The position numbers and the translations under genes are program-made. Below, one piece after another: positions 6,028 through 15,173 of a stretch of 38,576 nt of DNA. The stretch lies in NCBI GenBank assembly GCA_023443455.1, contig JAEZUE010000057.1, forward strand, positions 1 through 38,576, written 5' to 3'. The notes under the pieces are model-generated. The model saw only the letters and a program-made list of their open reading frames with translations, made no database searches and was not told the origin of the DNA. The DNA comes from Verrucomicrobiota bacterium (GTDB lineage Bacteria > Verrucomicrobiota > Verrucomicrobiia > Opitutales > Opitutaceae). How positions within the stretch are numbered: the first letter of the stretch is position 1; each line of letters starts with the position of its first letter.

Positions 6028-8439
6028 ATGCTCCAGGACCTACGCTTCGCTCTCCGGCAGTTTGCCAAGGCCCCCGGCTTCACCGCCGTCGCCGTTCTCA
6101 CCCTCGCGCTCGGCATCGGCGTCAACGCCGCAATGCTCGGCGTGGTCGACGCCCTCCTGTTTCGCCAAGGTCCCTTCCCCACCCGCGCGGCGCTGGTGCA
6201 ACTCGTCGGGGCCCTGCGCCAGGGCGAGTACCGACAGTTCTCCTACCGCGAGCTCGAGGAACTCCGCCCGCACACCGGCGCGTTCGCCTCCCTGCTGTTG
6301 ATCGGCGGGGAAAGCGTCGCCCTCGCCGAACCCGACCGGCCGGCGGAGCGCATCACCGGGGCCAACGTCTCCGCCGGGTTCCGGGAAACGCTCGGCGTCG
6401 CACCGTTGCTGGGCCGCCCGTTCACCCCCGAGGAATTCCAGCCCGGGGCCAACCACGTGGTCCTGCTCAGCCACGCGTTCTGGCAACGGCGCTTCGGCGG
6501 CGACCGCGGCGTGCTCGGCCGCGCGCTGCGGCTCGACGGCACCACGGTGGAGATCGTGGGCGTGATGCCTCCGAGTTTCGACTACCGGCCGCTCTGGGGC
6601 GGCGCCGCGTTCTGGCGGCCGCTCGACTTCACCCCGGAGCAACGCGAGTGGCGCGACTACCGCGCCTTCAGCGTCGTCGGCCGGCTGCGCGACGGCATCC
6701 CGCCGGCCCAGGCCGAGGCGGGCCTGACCGCGCTCGCGCTCGATCAGTCGAAAACGTTCCCCGAGAGCTACACCGGCCTGCGCTATCGGGCGGTGCCGCT
6801 CGACGCCGCGCTCACCGACCGGCAAGGCCGCCAACTCACGCTGCTGCTCCTGGGGCTCTCGGCCTTCGTGCTCCTGCTCGCCTGCGCCAACCTCGCCAAT
6901 CTCCAGCTCGCCCGGGCCACCGGCCGACTGCGCGAGTTCGCGATCCGCGCCGCCCTCGGCGCCTCGCGTCGGCGTCTGCTCGCCGGGCAGTTGCTCGAGT
7001 CGGTCCTGCTCGCCCTCGCGGGGGCCGGCCTCGGCCTGCTGCTGGCGGGGGCGCTCGGCCGCCTGCTCGGCACGCAGCTCGGCCTCGGGGGCACGGAGTC
7101 GCTGCACCTCGGCCCGCCGGTCTTCGCGGCGACGCTGCTGGTCGCCCTCGCCGCCGGCGCGCTCTTCGGCATCGTGCCGGCGTGGTTCGCGGCGCGGGCC
7201 GATGTCGCCACCGCGCTCAAGCAACAATCGCGCGGCTCCACCGGCGGCCGCGGCCACCACCGGATGCGCCAGACGCTCATCGTAGCCGAAGTGGCCCTGG
7301 CATTGGTGCTGCTCTCCGGCGCCGCGATGCTGCAGCGCGGTTTCGCCCGCCTCGCCGCCCGACCGGCCGGTTGGGACACCAACCGCGTATTGGTCGCGGA
7401 ACTTCCGTTGCCCGAGCGCCGCATCGACTCCTACGCGAAGCGCATCGAGATCTTCCGCCGCCTCGAACGCCGTCTCGCCGAGATCCCCGGCGTCGAGCAC
7501 GCCGCCATCGCCACCTCGCTGCCGCTCGACAGCTACAACGGCGAACGTGCCGTGCTGGTCGACGGCCAGACCGCCGCCGACGCCGGCCGCATGCCCACCG
7601 CGTTCCATCTCATGGTGACGCCCGACTTCTTCGCGACGCTCGGCATCGAACTGGTGCGCGGACGCCATTTCGAGCCCGGCCTGCCCGACGATCGGCCCGC
7701 GACCGTCATCATCAACGAGTCGCTCGCCCGCCGGCTCTGGCCCGACGCCGACCCGATCGGCCGGCGGCTCGGCGCGATGGACAGCGGCGCGGCGTACTGG
7801 GCGGAGGTGATCGGGGTCGTGCGCGATGTCGACGCCGCCACGGCCACCCGGGATCCGAATACGCGTTACCAGGTCTACAAGCCGCTCGAGCAGGAGCCGT
7901 GGTCGTGGGTGCGGCTCGCGTTGCGCGGTCCGGCACCGGCCGGTCTCGCCGCGGGGTTGCGCCGGGCCGTGGCCGAGATCGACCCGGATCTCGCCCTCGC
8001 CTCGGTCGCCACCGTGGAGGAAATCGCCGCGCGCGAGCACCACGACTTCCGGCTCGCCGGCCGCATCCTCGGCGGCTTCTCGCTGCTCGGGCTGGTGCTC
8101 GCGGCGGTCGGTCTCTACGGCGTGGTCTCGCACGTCGTCGCCCAACGGCGCGGCGAGTTCGGCATCCGCCTGGCGCTGGGCGCACAACCCGCCGCCATCG
8201 CCCGACTGGTGCTCGGGCATGGGCTGCGGTTCACTCTGCTGGGTGTCGGTATCGGGATAGCGGCGTCATTTGCGCTCGCGCAAACCTTGCGCGCGGTCCT
8301 GCCGCGGCTCGATCCGGCCGAGCCCCTCGTACTGGCCGGCGTCGCAGTGGCGCTGGTGGCGATCGCGCTTGGCTCGTGCTGGATTCCGGCCCGGAGCGCG
8401 ACGCGCACCGATCCGCTGCTCGCGATGCGCTCGGAATAG
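6028..8439 (+). CDS. ADOP-type MacB/FtsX permease 1
   Basis: This is a duplicated ABC-transporter permease of the acidobacterial duplicated orphan permease (ADOP) type, 803 aa, in the inner membrane. Order: TM1 ~18-42 after the typical LRFALRQFAKAPGFTAV start; a periplasmic MacB_PCD domain ~45-265; an FtsX core ~268-390 (CANLANLQLARA, then REFAIRAALGAS); a second half with TM5 ~417-442; a second periplasmic domain ~445-660; and a C-terminal FtsX core ~687-803 ending in WIPARSATRTDPLLAMRSE. ADOPs lack their own ATPase. MacB relatives drive mechanotransmission-type export of peptides, antibiotics or lipoproteins; the substrate here is unknown. ATG 6028 is chosen because it gives the family's usual N-terminus; the frame is open upstream to 5965. 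Confidence 0.9.
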   Translation: MLQDLRFALRQFAKAPGFTAVAVLTLALGIGVNAAMLGVVDALLFRQGPFPTRAALVQLVGALRQGEYRQFSYRELEELRPHTGAFASLLLIGGESVALAEPDRPAERITGANVSAGFRETLGVAPLLGRPFTPEEFQPGANHVVLLSHAFWQRRFGGDRGVLGRALRLDGTTVEIVGVMPPSFDYRPLWGGAAFWRPLDFTPEQREWRDYRAFSVVGRLRDGIPPAQAEAGLTALALDQSKTFPESYTGLRYRAVPLDAALTDRQGRQLTLLLLGLSAFVLLLACANLANLQLARATGRLREFAIRAALGASRRRLLAGQLLESVLLALAGAGLGLLLAGALGRLLGTQLGLGGTESLHLGPPVFAATLLVALAAGALFGIVPAWFAARADVATALKQQSRGSTGGRGHHRMRQTLIVAEVALALVLLSGAAMLQRGFARLAARPAGWDTNRVLVAELPLPERRIDSYAKRIEIFRRLERRLAEIPGVEHAAIATSLPLDSYNGERAVLVDGQTAADAGRMPTAFHLMVTPDFFATLGIELVRGRHFEPGLPDDRPATVIINESLARRLWPDADPIGRRLGAMDSGAAYWAEVIGVVRDVDAATATRDPNTRYQVYKPLEQEPWSWVRLALRGPAPAGLAAGLRRAVAEIDPDLALASVATVEEIAAREHHDFRLAGRILGGFSLLGLVLAAVGLYGVVSHVVAQRRGEFGIRLALGAQPAAIARLVLGHGLRFTLLGVGIGIAASFALAQTLRAVLPRLDPAEPLVLAGVAVALVAIALGSCWIPARSATRTDPLLAMRSE

Positions 8440-8516
8440 CGTGGATGGGCACAGCAGCGGGGTCGGAGAGCGGACCTCGCCCCCCACGAATCCGGAGACG
8501 GCACCCCGTCCCGGAG

Positions 8517-8978
8517 TCACGGCATGGGCGGAGTCACCAACAATCGGAGACGCAAGCCGTGGGCTTCGTAGGCATGGAAATCGCGGTCGATCGTCGCGAA
8601 CTCCATGGCGCCGGCGATCGCAAAGGCGGCGAGATAGGCATCCATCCAGACCTTGGGCGAAGCGGTGTCGCGCCCCGCCAAGCGTTGCCAAAGTTCCACC
8701 GTACCTGCGGGTTCGTCGCGACAATCCACACCGGGCCGCGCGCGAAATGCCGCCAGCGCAGCCACGGCATGGCGATTGGTCATGCCTTCCGCGCCGTACC
8801 GCTCGAGTATTCGGGGAGAGGTCACCAGGCGCAGGTAGCTCAACTCGGTCGCACGGCACCAAAGGACCGGCTGTGCGGGACCGGATGCCTTCAGGATGGC
8901 GACACTCGGACCGTGGAATTCATGGGTGGGAAAGGTCGCCGCCACCCAGACATTCGAATCAAGGAGCAAGCCCGGCAC
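8517..8978 (-). CDS. vapC: VapC-like PIN-domain ribonuclease toxin
   Basis: The product is a 153-aa PIN-domain protein. VapC toxins are Mg-dependent RNases that cut tRNA or rRNA. Visible acidic active-site residues are D7 (LLLDSNVW), E45 (RATELSYL), D113 (VWMDAYLAAF) and D131 or D133 (FATIDRDF), in the canonical order. The start is GTG 8978, because AGGAGG at 8988-8993 sits 9 bp upstream; the next in-frame start (9002) is a TTG without a Shine-Dalgarno sequence. It overlaps the antitoxin 3' end by 20 bp, typical of vapBC. The pair sits between two ADOP permease genes on the opposite strand. Confidence 0.85.
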   Translation of the reverse strand: MPGLLLDSNVWVAATFPTHEFHGPSVAILKASGPAQPVLWCRATELSYLRLVTSPRILERYGAEGMTNRHAVAALAAFRARPGVDCRDEPAGTVELWQRLAGRDTASPKVWMDAYLAAFAIAGAMEFATIDRDFHAYEAHGLRLRLLVTPPMP

Positions 8979-9258
8979 GTTGCAGGTCCTCCTCGGCGAC
9001 AATCTGCTGCCCGAGGTCGATCAACTCCTCGGCGGTCATCCGCTTGGCGGGGGAATCGCCACGGCAGCGAAAGACCGGAAGACCGTGTTCACCGAGCACC
9101 AGCCCTTCCGGCAGTGCCGTGGCCTCGATCGAGACATCGTCGGTCACCCTCAGCCCGCGCCGGATTGCCTGGGCCGCAACGTCCTTGAGCTTCCGCCGCT
9201 CATGCACGCTTCGCAGCTTCAGCTCCTGCACCAAGTCGTCGGGAAGGTCCAAAGTCAT
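8959..9258 (-). CDS. vapB: VapB-like antitoxin
   Basis: This is a 99-aa protein whose N-terminal ~40 residues (MTLDLPDDLVQELKLRSVHE onward) read as a ribbon-helix-helix DNA-binding domain. The C-terminal part (about 60-95, acidic) would wrap the toxin active site. It is first in the operon and overlaps vapC. ATG 9258 is used; an in-frame GTG lies six bases upstream at 9264. It should autorepress the operon, though I could not pick an operator. Confidence 0.8.
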   Translation of the reverse strand: MTLDLPDDLVQELKLRSVHERRKLKDVAAQAIRRGLRVTDDVSIEATALPEGLVLGEHGLPVFRCRGDSPAKRMTAEELIDLGQQIVAEEDLQRAGLAP

Positions 9259-9542
9259 CTTCACCGGGCCAGCTAACCAGCAAACCAGCTATTCGTCAAA
9301 CCGGCTTGTCGCTAAACACGGAACCGGGTCGCAACTGCCTGCACGCTCAAGCCTGCTCCGCTATTCCCGGTCACTCCGGTGCGGCTCGCGTGTGTCGTCC
9401 CACTTCCGGGATGGTCGGGTGCCGGAACCGGAAGGCCCGGCGAGAAAGCAAGGGCCACGCGGCTCCACTAGTTGCTGGTGAAAAGCCACTTGCGCATCTC
9501 TCAGGAGTTGGCATCGCCCCTGCAATATCCGGAGGCATTCCC

Positions 9543-9722
9543 ATGCTCATCCCGTCGTTTTCCCTCTTCGACTTGGTGCGATCCGGCCTGCTCCAGATGC
9601 CCGCCGTCCACTTCAGGACCGGTGGTGTCGACCTCACCTGCGCCGACCTGACTGCGGTCGTCGTGGCCTTCACGATCGTGGCGATCCTCCTCGCCGCCAC
9701 CACCCTTCGGCGTTCTCCCTGA
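9543..9722 (+). CDS. Small single-helix membrane protein upstream of an ADOP permease
   Basis: This 59-aa ORF has a good Shine-Dalgarno (GGAGG, 7 bp before ATG 9543). Its C-terminal hydrophobic segment at ~37-53 (LTAVVVAFTIVAILLAATTL) is followed by RRSP, so it is probably an inner-membrane peptide. It stops 13 bp before the start of the next permease, which suggests co-translation or a role in setting expression. No family is recognised. The 278 bp upstream of it hold nothing I can identify. Confidence 0.5.
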   Translation: MLIPSFSLFDLVRSGLLQMPAVHFRTGGVDLTCADLTAVVVAFTIVAILLAATTLRRSP

Positions 9723-9735
9723 ACCGTCCCTCGCC

Positions 9736-12219
9736 ATGGTCACCGATCTCCGTTTCGCCTTCTGGCAACTGCGCAAGGCGCCCGGCTTCACCACCGTCGT
9801 CGTGCTCACACTCGCCCTCGGTCTCGGCGCGAACACCGCCATCTTCGGCATCGTCAACGCCACGTTCCTGCGCGCCCTGCCCTACCCGCAGCCCGAGCGC
9901 CTCGTGCGCGTCTTCGAGATCAGCCGCCAATGGCCCGCCATGTCGGTCTCCTACCCCAACTTCCGCGACTGGGAAACCGCGCAGGATGCCTTCGAGGGCC
10001 TCGCCATCTATCGCACCGGTCACCTGAAGCTGGAGACGCTCGACGGGGCCGAACGCGTCGCCACCGGCTACGTTTCGGCCGACTTCTTCAAGCTCCTCGG
10101 CGTGCGGGTCTCCCAGGGCCGCGACCTCGCGCCGGAGGACGACCGCGAGGGCGCCGCGCCGGTCGCCTGGATCGGCCACGACTTGTGGCAACGCTCCTTC
10201 GCCGGGGACGCCGACATCCTCGGGCGCACCGTGCGCCTCGATGGCGTCGCCGTCGCCGTGGCCGGCATTCTTCCCGAGTCGTTCCAGTTCCACCAGCAGA
10301 TGGAACTGGTCGTGCCGGTGGCGCCCTTCGCGGAGCAGACCTTCCTCAAGATGCGGAGCAACCACAACGGCACCGAGGTCATCGGACGCCTCAAACCCGG
10401 GGTGACGCCCGACGCCGCACGCACGCAAATCGCGGCGATCGCCGCCCGCCTCGCGCAGGATCACCCGAAGGACAACGCCGGGATCTCCGCGGGGCTCCGG
10501 CCGCTGCACGAGCAGTACACCGTATCATCCCGCAGCACCCTTCTTCTGCTCTTCGGCGCCGTGGGCACGATTCTGCTCATCGCCTGTGTGAACATTGCCA
10601 ACATGCTGCTCGCCCGAGCCGGCACCCGCGAGCGCGAGATGGCGATCCGCACCTCGCTCGGCGCCACCCGCGGGGCCCTCCTGCGCCAACTGCTCACCGA
10701 GAGCCTCGTGCTGGCCGCGGTCGGCGGCCTCATCGGGGTGGTCCTCGGCGCCTGGGGCTGCGAGTTCGCCCAGCGGCTCCTGCCGTGGGAGCTGCAGAGC
10801 ATCCACCGCGGCGGCGCGGGCCTCGACCTGCGCGTCCTGCTGTTCAGCGCGGCGCTCGCGCTGCTCACCGGGCTCGGCTTCGGCGTATTTCCCGCCTGGC
10901 GACTGGCCCGCCACGACCCGAACGACGCGCTCAAGAACACCCGCCGTTTCGTCCGCGCCCGTTTCGGTCGTCTCCACCTTCCCGATCTCCTGGTGGTGGC
11001 CCAGGTCGGGCTCGCGCTCGTGCTGCTCGTCGGCGCGGGCCTGATGATCCGCAGTCTCTGGCTGCTCTCCCGCGTGCCCTCCGGCCTCGCGCCGGAACGC
11101 GTGCTCACGTTGCGCGTGTCGCCGCCCACGATGGAGGAGTACCGCCGGGATCCGCTCGGTTTCGCGCGTTACCACGAACGCCTCGTCGAGGCCGTGCAGG
11201 CCCTGCCGAAAGTTGACGCGGCGGCCTTCGGCTCCTCGCTGCCGTTCACCTGGAACACCTCGAGCAGCCATGTGTTCGCCACCGACCGCGCCGCTCCCTC
11301 GACCGAGGAAATGCTGTCCGCCTACTCCCATGTCATCACCCCCGACTACTTCCGCGCCATGGGCATCCCGCTGCTGCGCGGCCGGGGTTTCGACGGCCAC
11401 GAGGTCCAGCCGGACATGCCCGCCAACGGCGAACTCAGCGAAAAGGCCTTCGTCGAGATCTACCGCAACCTCGAGATCCAGTGCGTGGTGAGCCAACGGT
11501 TGGCCGACCTGCTCTGGCCCGGCGAGGAGGCCTTGGGCAAGCAGTTCCAGATGGGCCAGCCGCAGATGAACCTGCCGCGCTTCCGTGTCGTGGGCATCGC
11601 CGGCAACACCGCGCAACGCGGGCTCGACCGCGAGGTCACGCCCGAGTTCTACGCGCCGCTGCACCAGTTCCCCATGCCGAATTCGTACCACCTCGTCGTG
11701 CGGTCGCGCCAGGACCCGACCGTCCTGCTCGGTTCGGTACGCAGTGCGCTCAAGGCCGTCGCGCCCAACGAGAGCGTCTTCGACATCAAGGTCATGAGCG
11801 AACGCATCGCCGAGCGCAGCGCCGGCCAGCGCTTCAACACCGGACTCTTCGCCTTCTTCGGCGCCGTCGGCCTCGTGCTCTCCGCGATCGGCATCTACGG
11901 CGTGCTCGCCTTCAACGTCGGCCGGCGCACCCGCGAGATCGGCATCCGCATGGCGCTGGGCGCGCGGCCAGCCGATGTGCTGCGCGAGGTGCTCGGCTCC
12001 GGCCTGTTGCTGGTGCTGGTCGGCGGCGTGCTCGGCAGCCTCGGCGCCTTTGCCGGCGCGCGACTGATCCGGAGCCAGCTCTTCGGCCTGTCCGGAATCG
12101 ACACCTACGCCTACCTCGCCGCCGCGCTCCCGCTGCTCGCCGTCGCCTTCGTGGCCTGTTGGCTGCCCGCGCGGCGCGCCACCCGCGTCGACCCCCTGGT
12201 CGCCCTCCGCACCGAGTAG
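9736..12219 (+). CDS. ADOP-type MacB/FtsX permease 2
   Basis: This 827-aa duplicated permease opens with LRFAFWQLRKAPGFTTVVVL. TM1 is ~18-42, the first periplasmic domain ~45-262, and FtsX core 1 ~267-400 (CVNIANMLLARAG, REMAIRTSLGAT). TM5 is ~418-444, the second periplasmic domain ~445-695, and FtsX core 2 ~703-827 (REIGIRMALGARP), ending WLPARRATRVDPLVALRTE. It is the longest of the five; the second periplasmic domain has extra sequence around residues 555-585 (DMPANGELSEKAFVEIYRN). The substrate is unknown. Confidence 0.9.
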   Translation: MVTDLRFAFWQLRKAPGFTTVVVLTLALGLGANTAIFGIVNATFLRALPYPQPERLVRVFEISRQWPAMSVSYPNFRDWETAQDAFEGLAIYRTGHLKLETLDGAERVATGYVSADFFKLLGVRVSQGRDLAPEDDREGAAPVAWIGHDLWQRSFAGDADILGRTVRLDGVAVAVAGILPESFQFHQQMELVVPVAPFAEQTFLKMRSNHNGTEVIGRLKPGVTPDAARTQIAAIAARLAQDHPKDNAGISAGLRPLHEQYTVSSRSTLLLLFGAVGTILLIACVNIANMLLARAGTREREMAIRTSLGATRGALLRQLLTESLVLAAVGGLIGVVLGAWGCEFAQRLLPWELQSIHRGGAGLDLRVLLFSAALALLTGLGFGVFPAWRLARHDPNDALKNTRRFVRARFGRLHLPDLLVVAQVGLALVLLVGAGLMIRSLWLLSRVPSGLAPERVLTLRVSPPTMEEYRRDPLGFARYHERLVEAVQALPKVDAAAFGSSLPFTWNTSSSHVFATDRAAPSTEEMLSAYSHVITPDYFRAMGIPLLRGRGFDGHEVQPDMPANGELSEKAFVEIYRNLEIQCVVSQRLADLLWPGEEALGKQFQMGQPQMNLPRFRVVGIAGNTAQRGLDREVTPEFYAPLHQFPMPNSYHLVVRSRQDPTVLLGSVRSALKAVAPNESVFDIKVMSERIAERSAGQRFNTGLFAFFGAVGLVLSAIGIYGVLAFNVGRRTREIGIRMALGARPADVLREVLGSGLLLVLVGGVLGSLGAFAGARLIRSQLFGLSGIDTYAYLAAALPLLAVAFVACWLPARRATRVDPLVALRTE

Positions 12220-12282
12220 GGAGCGGCAGAGGAAACCGATGCCGCCCCACCCGTTATCCGCTTCTGGAACCATCCCGACCCC

Positions 12283-12633
12283 ATGCCTGAAGATCTTCAC
12301 TTCGCCCTGCGGATGCTCGACGAGGCTTTCGCCCAACACGACGGAGTCCTCACCGCCGAACCGCCCGACTACCGGGCACTCCTCCGCTTCGGCCAGTTGA
12401 CTCTGCTGACCAACCGCCGCTGCCACCAGGGCATCGCGGCGCTCCGGAAATGCCTCGCGCTGCCGGTGCCGCCCGGTGCAGCCGACCACGCGGCAATCCG
12501 CGAGATCCTCACCCGATTTCACCAAAGGGCCGACGGTGAATCCGGCCCACCGCCGACCTCGTCTCCGGCAACGTCGAGTTGCGGCACCACCGCCGCTGCT
12601 TCCCGCACCCCCACTCCCGAACTTGTCACGTAA
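12283..12633 (+). CDS. Small hypothetical protein between ADOP permeases, 116 aa
   Basis: Residues 1-85 look like a compact helical domain (EDLHFALRMLDEAFAQ...YRALLRFGQLTLLTNRRCHQ) with strong third-position G/C, as expected for a real gene here. The last ~30 residues are a disordered Ser/Thr/Pro/Ala tail. No signal peptide or Shine-Dalgarno is evident. It lies 63 bp after permease 2. The stop codon TAA falls inside the 21-bp palindrome at 12623. The family is not recognised; a regulatory role is possible only by position. Confidence 0.5.
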   Translation: MPEDLHFALRMLDEAFAQHDGVLTAEPPDYRALLRFGQLTLLTNRRCHQGIAALRKCLALPVPPGAADHAAIREILTRFHQRADGESGPPPTSSPATSSCGTTAAASRTPTPELVT

Positions 12634-12643
12634 TACGTGACAA
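12623..12643. promoter_or_regulatory. 21-bp perfect palindrome (operator candidate)
   Basis: TTGTCACGTA at 12623-12632 is repeated in reverse complement at 12634-12643 around a single central A. It lies 84 bp before the start of permease 3. A perfect dyad of this size suits a dimeric regulator such as a PadR- or MarR-type protein. ADOP operons are often accompanied by PadR genes, but none is in this window. Confidence 0.5.
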
Positions 12644-12645
12644 CT

Positions 12646-12673
12646 GTGGGACCCGCCTCTCCGCGGATCCCAC
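12646..12673 (+). terminator. GC-rich hairpin after the small gene
   Basis: GTGGGACCCGC (12646-12656) pairs with 12663-12673 at 10 of 11 positions around a 6-nt loop. No run of T follows, so it would be a weak terminator or attenuator. It sits between the palindrome and permease 3. Confidence 0.35.
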
Positions 12674-12727
12674 GCCGTCCTTCCTGCCCGCCGCCGACCG
12701 CGCCATCCCCTTCCGCCCGTCTCCCCG

Positions 12728-15145
12728 ATGCTCCTCGATCTCCGCCGTATCCTCCGTTCGCTGCGCCGCACGCCCGGCTTCACGGCCGTGGTGGTCGCCA
12801 CCCTCGCGCTGGCGATCGGCGCGAATACTGCGATCTTCAGCGTGATCGACGCCGCGTTGCTGCGCCCGTTGCCGTTTCCCGAGCCCGAGCGCCTCGTCGC
12901 CGTCTGGGAAAAGACCGATCTGTTCGGGATGCACTACAGCCCGGTCGCGCTGGCCAACTACGTCGATTGGCGCGCCGAGTGTCGCACGTTCCAGGAGATC
13001 GGCCTCCACGAATCCGGCGCGATGTTGCTCACCGGCGAAGGCGACGCCGAGGAGGTTCCCTGCGGTCTGGTCACCGCCAGCCTGTTCCGGGCCTTGCAAG
13101 CGCAACCGCTCGCGGGGCGCCTCTGGGCCGAGGGCGAAGACCTCCCCGGGGCCGACAGGACCGTCGTGCTCGGCCACGGACTCTGGCAACGCCGCTTCGC
13201 GCAGGACCCCCAGGTCGTCGGCCGCACCATCCGCCTCGGCGGTGAACCCTACACCGTGCTTGGCGTCATGCCCGCCGGCTTCGCCGTCCCCGGGCAAACC
13301 GACGCCCTCTGGATCCCGCTCGGTGCGCGCTACGACGCCGCCGCCTTCGGGAACCGCGGACGCCACAACTTCTTCGTCGCCGGACGGCTCGCGCCGGGCG
13401 CCACCCGCGCGCAGGCCGATGCGGACCTCGCCGCCGTCGCCGGGCGCCTGCAACGCGAACACCCGGCGACGAACGCCGAGCTCGGCGCGTTCGTGTCGCC
13501 ATTGGCCGAACACGTGACGGGCAAGGTACGGCCGCTCTATCTGGTCCTGGCGGGGGCGGTCGGGCTGCTGCTGTTCACCGCCTGCGCCAACCTCGCCAAC
13601 CTGCTGCTCGCCCGCGCCGTCGGCCGCGGTCACGAGACCGCGTTGCGGCTCGCGCTCGGCGCCGGCCGCCGCCATCTGCTGCGCCACTCGCTGCTCGAAG
13701 CCGCGGTGCTCGGGCTGCTGGGAGGTGCCTGCGGAGTGCTCGTCGCGCTGTGGAGTCTCGACCTGCTCCGGCCGCTCGTCCCCGCCGGGCTCGCCGCGTT
13801 CGCTCCGCCCGCGCTCGACTGGCGCGTGCTCGCCTACGCCCTCGGCGCCACGGGCGGGACCATCCTGCTGATCGGTTGCGTGCCCGGGTGGCGGCTGGGA
13901 TGCGGAAGCGCGTTCGAAGCGCTCAAGCGGCACGGCGGCCGCACCGGCGCGAGCGTATCCAATGGCCGATTCCAGGCCGCCCTGGTCGTCGTGCAGCTCG
14001 CGCTCTCGCTCACGTTGATTGTCGGCTCCGGACTGTTGGTGCGCACCTTCGCGCGTCTGCGCTCCGCCGACCTCGGCTTCTGCTCCGAGCGCGTCCTCGT
14101 CGCGCGTCTCTCCGGCAACGCGCTGTGGCGCCACTACGGCGAATCGCGCGCCGCGCGCTCCGCCTTCTACCGCGAGGTGCTCCGGCGAGTCGAAGCCCTG
14201 CCGGGCGTGACCACCGTTGCCGTCGCCAATGGCGTGCCGCTTCTCACCAAGGGCAACATGGCCCAGTTCGTCACCGAACGGGCGTCCTCCGCCGGTACCG
14301 ACACGGTCACCACCGTCAACCGCCGCGCCGTTTCGCCCGGCTACTTCGCCGCGCTCGGGGCGCCGCTGCTGCGCGGCCGCGCCCTCGCGGCCACCGACAC
14401 CGAGGAGCAGCCGCTCGTGGCGGTCGTCAACGCCGTGATGGCCCGCCGGCTGTGGCCCGACCTCGCCGATCCCGTCGGCCAGCGCCTGCGCAACGGCGAC
14501 GGCCCATGGGCGACGGTCGCCGGTGTCGTCGGCGACATGCGACAAAAGGGCGTCGACCAGCCCGGCGCGCCAGAGATCTATTTCCCGTGCGACCAGCTCT
14601 GGGAAGCGGCGACGCAGATCGTCGTGCGCACCGCCGCCGAACCGAACCTGCTCGCTCCCCTGCTGCGCCGCGAGCTCGCCGCCATCAACCCCGGCGTGCC
14701 CATCGTGCAGGTGGAGACCCTGGACGGCATCGTCGCCCGCGAACTCTCGCCACGCCGCCTGCAGACGGTGCTGCTCGCGGCCTTCGCCGGGCTCGCCCTG
14801 CTCGTCGCCGCGCTCGGTCTGTATGGAGTCGTCTACTACACTGCGGCCCGGCGCACCCGCGAGTTCGGAATCCGCGCCGCGCTCGGCGCGACGCGCCGGG
14901 AAATCCTCGCGCACGTGCTCGGTCGCAACCTGCGGCTGTTGCTGCCCGGCCTCGCGCTCGGTCTCGGCCTTGCGCTGGCGCTCACCCGCCTGATGGCGGG
15001 CCTGCTCTACGGTGTGGCGCCGCACGACCCGCTCACCTTCGCCGCCGCCTCCGGCCTGCTGCTGGTCGCCGCCCTGCTCGCCTGCTGGCTCCCCGCCCGC
15101 CGCGCCTGCCGGGTCGACCCGATCGAGGCACTGCGCGCCGAGTAA
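12728..15145 (+). CDS. ADOP-type MacB/FtsX permease 3
   Basis: This 805-aa duplicated permease starts MLLDLRRILRSLRRTPGFTA. TM1 is ~18-42 and the first MacB_PCD ~45-265. FtsX core 1 is ~270-400 (CANLANLLLARAVGRGHE, then LRLALGAG), TM5 ~415-445, the second periplasmic domain ~446-675, and FtsX core 2 ~683-805 (REFGIRAALGAT; end WLPARRACRVDPIEALRAE). It is followed after 28 bp by the ABC ATPase gene, the closest physical link between a permease and an ATPase in the cluster. The substrate is unknown. Confidence 0.9.
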   Translation: MLLDLRRILRSLRRTPGFTAVVVATLALAIGANTAIFSVIDAALLRPLPFPEPERLVAVWEKTDLFGMHYSPVALANYVDWRAECRTFQEIGLHESGAMLLTGEGDAEEVPCGLVTASLFRALQAQPLAGRLWAEGEDLPGADRTVVLGHGLWQRRFAQDPQVVGRTIRLGGEPYTVLGVMPAGFAVPGQTDALWIPLGARYDAAAFGNRGRHNFFVAGRLAPGATRAQADADLAAVAGRLQREHPATNAELGAFVSPLAEHVTGKVRPLYLVLAGAVGLLLFTACANLANLLLARAVGRGHETALRLALGAGRRHLLRHSLLEAAVLGLLGGACGVLVALWSLDLLRPLVPAGLAAFAPPALDWRVLAYALGATGGTILLIGCVPGWRLGCGSAFEALKRHGGRTGASVSNGRFQAALVVVQLALSLTLIVGSGLLVRTFARLRSADLGFCSERVLVARLSGNALWRHYGESRAARSAFYREVLRRVEALPGVTTVAVANGVPLLTKGNMAQFVTERASSAGTDTVTTVNRRAVSPGYFAALGAPLLRGRALAATDTEEQPLVAVVNAVMARRLWPDLADPVGQRLRNGDGPWATVAGVVGDMRQKGVDQPGAPEIYFPCDQLWEAATQIVVRTAAEPNLLAPLLRRELAAINPGVPIVQVETLDGIVARELSPRRLQTVLLAAFAGLALLVAALGLYGVVYYTAARRTREFGIRAALGATRREILAHVLGRNLRLLLPGLALGLGLALALTRLMAGLLYGVAPHDPLTFAAASGLLLVAALLACWLPARRACRVDPIEALRAE

Positions 15146-15173
15146 TCCGATGTTCCAAGCGTCTCTCCATCCG

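Noticed and set aside
5955..9188. A 1077-aa Arg/Pro-rich open frame over the first permease
   Set aside because: It is a GC-driven shadow of the permease frame with extreme Arg/Pro content; the permease frame has full family motifs.
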